From: Methanothrix soehngenii GP6
GTDB lineage: Archaea > Halobacteriota > Methanosarcinia > Methanotrichales > Methanotrichaceae
Reading direction: 5' to 3'
DNA: 64,000 bases
NCBI RefSeq assembly: GCF_000204415.1
Contig: NC_015416.1
Span: 1,860,001-1,924,000 of the forward strand
The position numbers and the translations under genes were made by a program. How positions within the stretch are numbered: position 1 is the first letter of the stretch; each line of letters starts with the position of its first letter. This document shows, piece by piece, positions 1-7,952 of this stretch. The notes under the pieces were generated by a model. It had not been told where the DNA came from, ran no database searches, and was given only the letters and a program-made list of their open reading frames with translations.

Positions 1-6
1 GCAGGA

Positions 7-681
7 ATGACAGATTCACAAGCATTCTACTCTGTTCTGTCAAAAAAGGAAAACCGGTATCTGGTACGTGATCTGTGTTGGACGCTGGCCATAGAGGGCA
101 TGGCCACCTATATCCTGTTGCCGAAGGATCCATTGGATTTTGATCGTCTGGTGGAATCCGTTAAGCCTCAACAGGATAAAGCGGACATAGATGTCGTGGT
201 CGGCTCAAAGGGACCAGTTGCTCTTCCTGAAATGTGCAGCGGGCTGCAAGTCCCGTTGGTCGGATTCGATCAGCTCTTCTCATTCGACAGAGATGCCTTC
301 ATCAAATCTATTCCGAGGCCTGAGTCGATTCCCGAAAAGCAGGAGGGGAAGTTCAGAGCTGCCGCCAATGAGCTGTTCGACAGGATCCTGCAAATGGCGG
401 ACAATACTGGAGCCAATGACGAGCACAGGGCGCTGAATTACCTGGCCGTTCGATATCCTGCAATCTATGCCAAGGCGGCAGAGGAGTTCGAGCACAACTT
501 CTCCCTGACAGGGGTAGAAGCCAGGCCATCAAGGCTAAGCGGTGCGCGAAAAATTGTCTCTGTGATCTTCTCCTACACTAACAGGGAAACCGATGTCACT
601 GAGAAGTACTTTGTCCGCGTGGATGTGAGCGAAGAGTTTCCATTCCTGGTCACCAAGATGGCGTCGTACTACGACAGGTGA
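7..681 (+). CDS. PatG C-terminal-domain protein (cyanobactin-maturation type)
   Basis: The 224 residues resemble the C-terminal domain of PatG-type cyanobactin maturation proteins, a domain of unknown catalytic role that follows the subtilisin-like protease in PatG. Visible family features are LCWTLAIEG (about residue 24), YILLPKDPLDFD, DIDVVVGSKGP, FDRDAFIKSIPRPE, NYLAVRYPAIY and the ending FPFLVTKMASYYDR. No Ser-protease motif is present in the visible part. The ATG at 7 has a GGA just before it, but the frame is open to the window edge, so a longer protein with an upstream protease domain cannot be excluded. It lies 25 bp before a Cys-rich 59-codon gene and probably shares its transcript. 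The family call is from memory of PatG sequences. Confidence 0.75.
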   Translation: MTDSQAFYSVLSKKENRYLVRDLCWTLAIEGMATYILLPKDPLDFDRLVESVKPQQDKADIDVVVGSKGPVALPEMCSGLQVPLVGFDQLFSFDRDAFIKSIPRPESIPEKQEGKFRAAANELFDRILQMADNTGANDEHRALNYLAVRYPAIYAKAAEEFEHNFSLTGVEARPSRLSGARKIVSVIFSYTNRETDVTEKYFVRVDVSEEFPFLVTKMASYYDR

Positions 682-706
682 ACAATTTGAAATGAGGTGA
701 AAAGAA

Positions 707-886
707 ATGACATGTTATTGCTGCTATTGGACTAGCACACCATCCGACGGTTGTGTAGGACCTACTTACTGCAGCTTCTACGTGGGTTCAGCATGCTCTG
801 CAGCTCTTTCGGCGTTCAGAGCACAATGTGGTTCCTCTGTACCAGCGTACCAGCATACGTATATAGCTCCTGACTACTACTGCTAG
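707..886 (+). CDS. 59-residue Cys-rich peptide, candidate RiPP precursor
   Basis: Too short for routine gene finding but well supported: a GAGGTGA ribosome binding site at 694-700 sits 6 nt before the ATG, and the gene follows the PatG-like gene by 25 bp. The peptide starts MTCYCCYW and ends YIAPDYYC. It has eight Cys (residues 3, 5, 6, 16, 22, 30, 41, 59) and is rich in Ser, Thr, Tyr, Gly and Ala, with almost no charged residues. It has no signal peptide or membrane segment. Thiazoline/oxazoline-forming or macrocyclised peptides of the cyanobactin type are small, Cys/Ser/Thr-rich and encoded next to PatG relatives, which is why a precursor role is inferred. It has no obvious leader-type acidic helix, so a small metal-binding protein is the alternative. 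Confidence 0.6.
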   Translation: MTCYCCYWTSTPSDGCVGPTYCSFYVGSACSAALSAFRAQCGSSVPAYQHTYIAPDYYC

Positions 887-930
887 TAACTAAGTGTTCC
901 TCAGAATAATATTTTCTATTTTTTTTAATT

Positions 931-1123
931 CTATAATTTACTGTAGTTTCCAAGTTTTTGATTTTGCATACGCAATGCAGTAGAGAGGTAAAGCAAATAT
1001 TATTAAATAGCATGATATTAGCACAAAAAGGATATCTATTACTGGTCAATTATGTGGGAATTGGATTCAGTTTATAAAGTTGGTGGTTGAAATGAAAAAC
1101 TTGGAAAGTACAGTAATTTATGC
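931..1123. repeat. Long inverted repeat flanking a 16-codon ORF
   Basis: The reverse complement of 934-959 matches 1095-1120 at 24 of 26 positions, and similarity continues a few bases beyond. The right arm lies inside a tiny ORF (ATG at 1092, TAA at 1140-1142, peptide MKNLESTVIYAATGGE) with a GGTGG sequence upstream. The left arm read on the minus strand gives a similar peptide string (KNLETTVNY). A transcript would form a stem of about 26 bp with a 135-nt loop that covers the start of the small ORF. It may instead be an inverted duplicate of a gene start. Confidence 0.6.
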
Positions 1124-1220
1124 AGCAACAGGTGGTGAATAATAACATACCATCACGTCTCTCCATAATCAAGTAACTTGACAGATAATATAAAAATAGA
1201 GCTTTTAAGATAGTTACCTC

Positions 1221-2408
1221 TCAATTTACCCTTATCAGCCATGCATCTACGCTTTTGTTACCATATGAAGTAGTACTGCCTTCAATAATATATCCTCCAG
1301 CTTTGGTTTCTTGTATTGAGTAGGCACCATCAGTTCCCTTTCCGCCAAAGGTCGTATTCCATAGTTCGTTGCCATTAGAATCTGTTTTTATTAGCCAAGC
1401 ATTACCCGGGATACGTTTCTCAGGTCCTGAGGTAGTCACTAATAAGCCGTAAGATTCCGTTGAACCTGCGATAATATAGCCACTATCGTTAGTCTGCTGT
1501 ATTGAGAATCCCCAATCATAGCCAGATCCTCCATAGGTTTTATTCCATTGCTCTTTACCAGAGGGGTCGGTCTTTATTACCCAAACGTCCTGTGCGCCTG
1601 CACTAAAAGACTGCGTATCACCTACTAGAATATAGCCGCCATCTTTTGTTTCTCGGACTGCTCTGCAGCCATCCCAGGCTGAACCACCAAATGTCTTTTC
1701 CCATTGTGTGATTCCAGTAGAGTTAGTTTTTATCAGCCAAAAATTACTACTTCCATCAGGGCCATAAGACTCTGTGGGGCCTGTGATGATATATCCACCA
1801 TCGTTTGTCTTATCAACTGCCCAGCCTGCATCATAACCCGGTCCGCCAAAGGTTCTGTTCCATTGCTCTTTACCAGAGGGATCCGTCTTTATCAGCCAGG
1901 CATCTGAATCTCCAGCGCCAAAGGAGCGTGTTAAGCCAGCAATGATATAACCCCCATCATTTGCCTGTAGAACGGATCTACCCTCATCTATATCTCTTCC
2001 GCCAAAGGTTTTATCCCATTGTTTATTTCCAGCAACATCTGTCTTTATTAGCCATGCATCTGAATCCCCGGAGCCATAGGATTTAGTGGCACCCACAGTA
2101 ATGTATCCACCATCTTCTGTCTTCTGAACAGAATACCCGTTATCCTCTTTTGGACCGCCAAAGATCCTATTCCATAGTTCGTTGCCATTGGAATCAGTTT
2201 TTATTAGCCAGGCATCTTCTCTACCAGCACCATATGATTCAGTGCTGCCTACGAGGATATATCCACCATCTTCGGTTTCTTGTGCTTGGCTACCAAGGTC
2301 GATACCCGATCCACCAAAGGTTTTGTTCCATACCTCTTCAGGCTGAGCTGAAGCGCCTAAAATGCCTAGCATCAGCATTGTCAACCCTAATATTAATACT
2401 ATCTTCAA
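1221..2408 (-). CDS. Secreted seven-repeat propeller-like protein
   Basis: 395 residues with an N-terminal signal peptide (LKIVLILGL, then an Ala-rich stretch ending near residue 22). The rest is seven tandem repeats of about 52 residues, each following WNKTFGG...DGGYI..G.T.S(Y/F)G....DAWLIKTD..G. Repeat 6 carries an insertion of about 10 residues (LLVTTSGPEKRIP). Seven units of this kind suggest a seven-bladed beta-propeller, common among secreted proteins of methanogens; the ligand is unknown. The start is TTG at 2406-2408 with GAGGCG upstream. The gene ends on the last repeat with no membrane anchor, so the protein is probably released or bound non-covalently to the cell surface. Confidence 0.85.
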   Translation of the reverse strand: MKIVLILGLTMLMLGILGASAQPEEVWNKTFGGSGIDLGSQAQETEDGGYILVGSTESYGAGREDAWLIKTDSNGNELWNRIFGGPKEDNGYSVQKTEDGGYITVGATKSYGSGDSDAWLIKTDVAGNKQWDKTFGGRDIDEGRSVLQANDGGYIIAGLTRSFGAGDSDAWLIKTDPSGKEQWNRTFGGPGYDAGWAVDKTNDGGYIITGPTESYGPDGSSNFWLIKTNSTGITQWEKTFGGSAWDGCRAVRETKDGGYILVGDTQSFSAGAQDVWVIKTDPSGKEQWNKTYGGSGYDWGFSIQQTNDSGYIIAGSTESYGLLVTTSGPEKRIPGNAWLIKTDSNGNELWNTTFGGKGTDGAYSIQETKAGGYIIEGSTTSYGNKSVDAWLIRVN

Positions 2409-2535
2409 AATATATCGCCTCTTAAATCGGTTGCATTTCTGTGAAATATATTGTGGAAGGCAGCAGTTGCTGTTCCTCTAAGCTTACCTACTGTCTTATA
2501 CGACCCTACTATTCGTTTTATCGCAGTTTTGCTCA

Positions 2536-4158
2536 CTAAGTTTTGCTTATCGGCACTATACTTGGAACTTTATCTATTACCGGCTCCTGCACTTGAGGCG
2601 AAGGCTCGCCCGGCCTCGGGAAGGGTATGTTCTCTACATAGGGCGTACTTCCTAATCCAGTTTTATCCTTTTCAACGCCCTTGTAAGTAGCCCAGAAATT
2701 TCCGTCCCAGATATTGTTGGCAAAGCTGATGTTCATATAGCTGCTCTGTTCGGCATCGACGCCGTTGTAGATGAAGTTATTCTGGGTGACCCTGTTGTTG
2801 TTGCCGGAGACTTTGATGCTGACGATGTTGTTTGCTATCGTATTTCCCGTGAAAGTGTTGTTGCCTCCAGCCTGTATGCCGTATCCTGAATCCGTGATTA
2901 TATTGTTCTCGAATGTGTTGTTACCATCGGATTGCGAGGCATCAATACCCGAAGCAAATAAGTTTTCGCCGAAATACCGTTCGCTCTTGGTTATAATGTT
3001 ATGGTATAGAGTGATGTTACTTGTGCCCGTATCTAGCTTTATTGCTTCCCTGGCGCTTGAACCTCTCAAAGTGTTGTTGGTAATCAGTACATCCTTTGAG
3101 AAGGCAAGAATAATCTGATTAGCCTTTGATCCCTCTATAGTGCTACTGTTTGAGTTGATCGCAAAAATGCCCCCAGCTTCAACCCCTTCGATCCTGGTTT
3201 CTGGGCAGTCAACCAGCCATATATACCCTGCAGTCAGGTTTTCCAAGTGCAACCCTTTCTGATCATGATAGTAGTAGATCTTTTCACCATTTGCTGTGCT
3301 GTTCTTCACCACCGGCGAATAGCTCTCTGGGCTGAATCCCCCGAGGTTTATGCCCTTAAGGTCAACTAAAGTCATATTCTCAAGGGTTGTATTTGAAGAG
3401 AAATCCATCTCCATTGTGGCATTTACTACAGTGCTATTAGTGAATGAGGTATTGATAGGGGTGAAAGCCATAAGCCATCCGTCTTTAACATAGCAGTTCT
3501 CCACAATACAGTTCTTGGGGCTTAATAATACGATCTCATATGCCGATTTACAATCCTTTATCAAGCAGTTCTGGGAAGGAACACTGGTCTCAGGCATAAA
3601 ATCCGTTGTTACCCTAGGGGACGGCATGAGCTCTATCTTTTCTTGAACAAGAATATGCTCGGAGTTGCAGTTCTCGATCAAGCCATTTTTGACGCCATTA
3701 AACATTATGTTCTTGCCCCTATAGTTCGTGATCTGAATATTTTCAGCACTGCTAACGCTAAGACTGCTTCCGCTGCCTGACAGCCTGCAATTCTCTACGC
3801 GAACGTTCTTGGCATCATCAATATTTATTCCGTTTACATCATATAGGCCATAATAATTTCCTGTTAAGTTAGCCATTGTGCAGTTCTTTATCAAGATGTA
3901 GGCATCTGTATTTCTTATCACTATTCCGTTTCCAATATGGTTGTTCAGATTCAAGCCATCGATAATATAAGGGTCATCGGCCGTGCCGCTTCCTTTGAAC
4001 TTCATGAGGTCAGCATTGCTAGAGATGTTTACGTAATCGCTAGCCAGGCGGAAGGTCATCGAATCAACTTTGAATTCTGAGACTCCTGTGCTAATAGCCA
4101 GTCCAATCATGGCGAATAAGCCTAGAAATAATCCTATTTTCTTAGTCAAACTACCCAC
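2536..4158 (-). CDS. NosD-type right-handed beta-helix surface protein
   Basis: 540 residues with a signal peptide or N-terminal anchor (KKIGLFLGLFAMIGLAI). Next comes the typical start of a NosD/parallel beta-helix region (GSGTADDPYIIDGLNL near residue 57), followed by many short helix turns of the types IRNTDAYILIKNCT, NNTLRGS, NNTFENNIITDSGYGI and NNTFTGNTI. Such proteins carry right-handed beta-helices and are usually extracellular carbohydrate-binding or adhesive proteins in methanogens. The C terminus is a Pro-rich tail (FPRPGEPSPQVQEP). The listed GTG start directly abuts a GGAGA motif. The in-frame TTG at 4147-4149 is better spaced from it and may be the true start. Confidence 0.8.
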   Translation of the reverse strand: MGSLTKKIGLFLGLFAMIGLAISTGVSEFKVDSMTFRLASDYVNISSNADLMKFKGSGTADDPYIIDGLNLNNHIGNGIVIRNTDAYILIKNCTMANLTGNYYGLYDVNGINIDDAKNVRVENCRLSGSGSSLSVSSAENIQITNYRGKNIMFNGVKNGLIENCNSEHILVQEKIELMPSPRVTTDFMPETSVPSQNCLIKDCKSAYEIVLLSPKNCIVENCYVKDGWLMAFTPINTSFTNSTVVNATMEMDFSSNTTLENMTLVDLKGINLGGFSPESYSPVVKNSTANGEKIYYYHDQKGLHLENLTAGYIWLVDCPETRIEGVEAGGIFAINSNSSTIEGSKANQIILAFSKDVLITNNTLRGSSAREAIKLDTGTSNITLYHNIITKSERYFGENLFASGIDASQSDGNNTFENNIITDSGYGIQAGGNNTFTGNTIANNIVSIKVSGNNNRVTQNNFIYNGVDAEQSSYMNISFANNIWDGNFWATYKGVEKDKTGLGSTPYVENIPFPRPGEPSPQVQEPVIDKVPSIVPISKT

Positions 4159-4587
4159 TCTCCTTATAAGTCATGGAGTCATATTACTCCTATGTAATGT
4201 GTATATAACATTATGTAATATAAACTTTACTATTAGAAAAAGAATAGCTTTCTCAGGCAATATAGAAAACGGATTTAATTATATTACTACCTTCATAGAT
4301 AGCAATTAATTCTCTAAATGCCTCGGCACGAGCAATTATTTTTCAAATCTCAGCCGACAAACAAAATATATAAAATTAATTAAATATAAAATTTTCAAAC
4401 ATTATCCTCTCAATTGCTGATTAAATACAGGTATTTTTGCTTGGTTCAAGCTAACTTATTGGAATTATACTTACGTAACTTTAAGCTGAACGTAATTTTA
4501 ATATTCTCAAGACTGCATCTATCATTATCAGAATTATAATCCAAAGTTTATGCACTATGTTCGATCCAAAAACGAAAAGGTATATCT
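4159..4587. other. AT-rich divergent intergenic region
   Basis: About 430 bp with no supported gene. It is strongly AT-rich and should hold the promoters of the minus-strand beta-helix gene and of the plus-strand winged-helix gene. An AAAAGG ribosome binding site lies at 4575-4580 before the latter. I see no clear inverted repeat. Confidence 0.5.
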
Positions 4588-4869
4588 ATGAGCGATCTAC
4601 TATCCGATAAAGCTCTTAGTAGCAAAGCACTCAAGGTCCCGGCCTTAAGTAAGAGAACTACTATTATCAGGAATCTTTCTTCGAGGCGTATGACTGTGAC
4701 TGAGCTATCTAGAACCTCTGGCCTTCCAAAATCGACGATCTATGACAATTTGAGCGTATTGGTTAAGGCCGGATTGGTCGTGAAAGAGGACAAAATAAAT
4801 CAATGGGTATATTATGAGCTGACAAAGAAAGGGCACAGATTGGCCGAAGCCATAAAGGCATCGAACTAA
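4588..4869 (+). CDS. Small winged-helix transcriptional regulator
   Basis: 93 residues forming one winged helix-turn-helix of the ArsR/MarR-like type common in archaea. The recognition helix region reads VTELSRTSGLPKSTIYDNLSVL (about 37-58) and the wing reads KEDKINQWVYYELTKKG. No ligand-binding domain or Cys metal site is present, so it probably acts as a small dimeric repressor. The ATG has AAAAGG 7 nt upstream. It is divergent from the beta-helix gene across an AT-rich gap and may control that surface protein; this is inference from position only. Confidence 0.8.
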   Translation: MSDLLSDKALSSKALKVPALSKRTTIIRNLSSRRMTVTELSRTSGLPKSTIYDNLSVLVKAGLVVKEDKINQWVYYELTKKGHRLAEAIKASN

Positions 4870-4904
4870 AATGACGACATATGTCGCCTTCCCATGAAAT
4901 CTGT

Positions 4905-5640
4905 TCAGCTAACATGATTACCCTCCTCTTCAATAGCTCTTTGCTCGTCGATTAGTACAATATACTCCTTCACCAATCGTTCGCTCATCTCAAGTATTCG
5001 AGCAATTTCCAGTGGTTTCATCTTGCCATTCAACATTCTGACTTTCTTAAAGGCCTTGATATATCGATCACATGTCCCCTCTGTATGCTGTGTCGTTCTG
5101 GCAATATGCGGTGCAGGGATACCCCGGAGAAACTTGGCGATAATCACCTGTGTCATTGAAGGTCCAATATCACGTATGGTTCCCCAATATGGCAGGATAA
5201 CCCCCTGCTCCGTCTGATATGCTTTGATGTTCTTGCCTATCGTTCCGGCGCTGACACCGGTCAACTCGGCAACATAGCTTGCGTTAGCACTCCTTTCTGA
5301 GCATACGCTTCCTTCAGCAATCTGGCCACACGATATCTCCTCACTTAATGATGGGAATAGCCATTGGTTTGCATCTGCTTATCCACCTCATGTATTATGG
5401 AGAAGATCGTGGATACCACCCCCATCTTGGCAAGTGTCTTCCTAGGACCTGGCTTTTCATCCATATGTCCTACTTCGAGCTTCCGTTAATCACGCGATAC
5501 TGCTGAAAAATCCGAATCAAGTCTCCGATGAGCATGTCCTGGACGCGATCGCCGCCGACAAATGCATATTGCTCTTCCAAGAGGTGTTTGATTACACCAT
5601 GTATCTCATTCCCAGGAGGTGCGGCTGATGATGTCATTTG
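4905..5640 (-). pseudogene. Broken DUF1670-family gene (copy B)
   Basis: Reading downstream on the minus strand, pieces of one protein appear in successive frames: HGVIKHLLEEQYAFVGG, then DEKPGPRKTLAKMG and FSIIHEVDKQMQ, then RRYRVARLLKEAYAQKG, then an intact 119-codon end (TGVSAGTIGKNIKAY, WGTIRDIGPSM, MSERLVKEY). They match the layout of DUF1670 proteins, helix-turn-helix proteins of unknown function that are abundant in methanogens. Lesions are an apparent frameshift near 5470, an in-frame TAA at 5345-5347 and a frameshift near 5280-5300. The terminal piece (4905-5264) is open and could still be expressed from a TTG, but it is most simply a remnant. Confidence 0.7.
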
Positions 5641-5725
5641 TTGACCCCAAGCCCCTTTTTTTCGAATCGAGCTTTTCAACCGACAATGAGGCGATCTGAG
5701 AGAAGCGATCCGAGCCGACATTTTT

Positions 5726-6000
5726 CTAGGTTTCGTATAACGTGAGATACTCGGTAACAACTTTCTCAGAGGAATTGGTGAGTTCTCTGATTTGGAGGAT
5801 GGAATATCCTTGATTCGAGAGAAGAACAACCTATGAGAAGCCGCTGATGTATCGTTTGATGGACTCACCGGTATGACGAGTTCTCTGTTCGATCTCAGTG
5901 TGTTCGTATCCTTTTAGGAAGAGTTTGATGATATTCATTTTATGGGAGACAGTTGGTCCGATGTCCTGTATCTCGTCACGAGTGGGAACGACCATTGGTC
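5726..6000 (-). pseudogene. C-terminal fragment of a second DUF1670 gene (copy A)
   Basis: The minus strand reads PMVVPTRDEIQDIGPTVSHK, then the segments IIKLFLKGYEHTEIE and HTGESIKRYISGFS. A TAG at 5831-5833 follows and the frame then continues VVLLSNQGYSILQIREL and SEKVVTEYLTLYET, to a stop at 5726-5728. This is a second DUF1670 C-terminal region, related to but distinct from copy B just downstream. The in-frame TAG replaces what is normally a basic residue in the family (GFGR). The 5' part is missing or unrecognisable, so the locus holds two decayed paralogues in tandem. Confidence 0.7.
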
Positions 6001-6225
6001 TTCTTCCAGGCGTTAGTCAGTGATTTGGTGTTCGTTCCCGCAGCAGGCATCATTACACCCGATATCACATATGGGATCCATGATGTTAAATATTGCGACA
6101 TATGGCGGCGATGTAATTGCTGCGAGTATGCTAATTCACCTCTTCAAATGCTTTTTATGAATAAAAATCATTAATTGTAAATTGTGTAGCAATCTTTATT
6201 ATGATGAAATCATCTTAGTCTATCA

Positions 6226-7161
6226 ATGGCTATGCTCGACATAATTGATCTTAAGGCCCATTTCTCCTCCCCAGACGGCCTGGTCAAAGCAGTGAATTCA
6301 GTGGACCTGCAAATAAAAGACAACGAGCGATTGGGGCTGATCGGCGAGACCGGCTGCGGCAAGACTGTGCTTGGCATGTCCATCATCCGCCTGCTGCCCT
6401 CCTCGGCCGGGGTGGAAGGCCAGATAATCTACAATGGACAGGACCTCCTCCATCTGACAGAGGAGGAGATGAGGCAGTTGCGAGGTAGGGAGATCGCCAT
6501 GATCCTGCAGAATCCCACCACCTCCCTCAATCCCGTCTTAAAGGTGGGAGACCAGATCGCTGAGGTGATCAGTCTGCACAAAGGCCTGGGCAAAAAGGAG
6601 GCAAAAGCCAGAGCGGTGCAGATGCTGGAAGCAGCCATGATTCCCGAGGCGGAGAGGAGGGCGGACCAGTATCCCCATGAGCTCTCCGGAGGGATGAAGG
6701 AGAGGGTGATGATCGCCATGGGCCTGGCCAGTCATCCCTCTTTTGTCATCGCCGATGAACCCACCAAGGGGCTTGATGCCCGCACCAAAGCGGAGATCGT
6801 CAACCTGATAAGGGACATGACCACCGGGCGATCGATGCTCATGATCACACACGATCTTGCCGCTGCTGGTGAGATATGCGACCGGATTGCAGTCATGTAT
6901 GCAGGTGAGATTTTGGAGGAGGCTTCGGCAGAGACCATATTGAACGATCCCCAGCACCCCTATACCCAGGGATTCATACGCTCGCTGCCAAGCCGGGGAT
7001 TGCATCCCATATCCGGATCCAGCCCATCCCTCATAGATCCTCCTTCTGGCTGCAGATTCCATCCCCGTTGCCCCTATGCGATGGAGGTCTGCAAGAGCGA
7101 GCATCCCCAGATGATGCGGCTGGAGAACGGGCATTCATCGAGGTGTTTCTTATGCGGCTGA
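6226..7161 (+). CDS. OppD/DppD-type ABC transporter ATPase
   Basis: 311 residues. The ATP-binding protein of a peptide/nickel-type (PepT family) importer. Walker A is GETGCGKT (about residue 41), the Q-loop region is ILQNPTTSLNP, the signature is LSGGMKERV, Walker B is FVIADEP and the H-loop is MITHD. The C-terminal extension with CRFHPRCPYAMEVC is the oligopeptide/dipeptide C-terminal region typical of OppD/NikD. The stop overlaps the start of the next ATPase, so the two are translationally coupled and probably form the heterodimeric motor. No permease or binding protein gene of this family lies in the window. Substrate unknown: peptides, nickel and cobalt are all possible. Confidence 0.88.
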   Translation: MAMLDIIDLKAHFSSPDGLVKAVNSVDLQIKDNERLGLIGETGCGKTVLGMSIIRLLPSSAGVEGQIIYNGQDLLHLTEEEMRQLRGREIAMILQNPTTSLNPVLKVGDQIAEVISLHKGLGKKEAKARAVQMLEAAMIPEAERRADQYPHELSGGMKERVMIAMGLASHPSFVIADEPTKGLDARTKAEIVNLIRDMTTGRSMLMITHDLAAAGEICDRIAVMYAGEILEEASAETILNDPQHPYTQGFIRSLPSRGLHPISGSSPSLIDPPSGCRFHPRCPYAMEVCKSEHPQMMRLENGHSSRCFLCG

Positions 7162-7952
7162 TAGAGGTTCGAGATCTGAGAAAGCATTATTCCTCTGGAT
7201 TGATAAGCAAGCAATGCTCCAGAGCGGTAGATAGCGTTTCATTTCATATCGATCAGGGCGAGACCCTTGGCCTGGTGGGAGAGAGCGGCTGCGGCAAGAC
7301 CACCGTAGGACGGCTGCTACTGCGGCTCATCGAGCCCACATCCGGCAGCATAATCTTTGATAGTAGGGACATAACCAGGCTGAATAGGAAAGAGATGAGA
7401 AAGCTCCGCCCCAGGATGCAGATGATCTTTCAAGATCCCGAGTCATCTCTCAATCCCAGGATGCGCATCGGAGAGAGCATAGCTGAGCCCTTCCGGCTAA
7501 AGCTGCATGGAAAGATGACCAAAATTGAGATCAGAGATCGGGTTTTAGAGCTTGTAGATGTCGTGGGGCTGAATCCAGAGCATATCAACCGCTTTCCTCA
7601 TCAGCTCAGCGGCGGGCAGAACCAGAGAGTAGTCCTGGCCAGAATCCTGGCGATAAATCCGGAGTTCATCGTCGCAGATGAGCCAACCGCCTCGCTGGAT
7701 GTCTCTGTTCAGGCCCAGATATTGAGGCTTATGATGGATCTGAAAAGAAAGTTCTGCCTGACAATGCTCTTCATTTCCCATGATATGGAGGTGGTAAGAC
7801 ATATGAGCGATCGCATTGCCGTTATGAAAGAGGGAAGGATAACGGATGTTGTGCAGCAGACGAGATACAGCAGGGCATCAGATGCCACAGGAGAGAGAAT
7901 TTGTGACCGCATCAAAGGTATCGACCCAGAGCCACTGAGAGCAACAATATGA
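7152..7952 (+). CDS. OppF/DppF-type ABC transporter ATPase
   Basis: 266 residues from the ATG at 7152, which overlaps the end of the upstream ATPase by 10 nt; the longer frame from 7068 would lie inside that gene. Motifs are Walker [11 protein letters not shown]-loop [12 protein letters not shown], signature LSGGQNQRV, Walker B FIVADEP and H-loop FISHD. The C-terminal oligopeptide extension with conserved Cys seen in the partner is absent: the protein stops about 40 residues after the H-loop. NikE-like proteins of this size exist, so it need not be truncated. The 3' end overlaps the convergent minus-strand gene by 41 nt. Confidence 0.87.
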   Translation: MRLIEVRDLRKHYSSGLISKQCSRAVDSVSFHIDQGETLGLVGESGCGKTTVGRLLLRLIEPTSGSIIFDSRDITRLNRKEMRKLRPRMQMIFQDPESSLNPRMRIGESIAEPFRLKLHGKMTKIEIRDRVLELVDVVGLNPEHINRFPHQLSGGQNQRVVLARILAINPEFIVADEPTASLDVSVQAQILRLMMDLKRKFCLTMLFISHDMEVVRHMSDRIAVMKEGRITDVVQQTRYSRASDATGERICDRIKGIDPEPLRATI

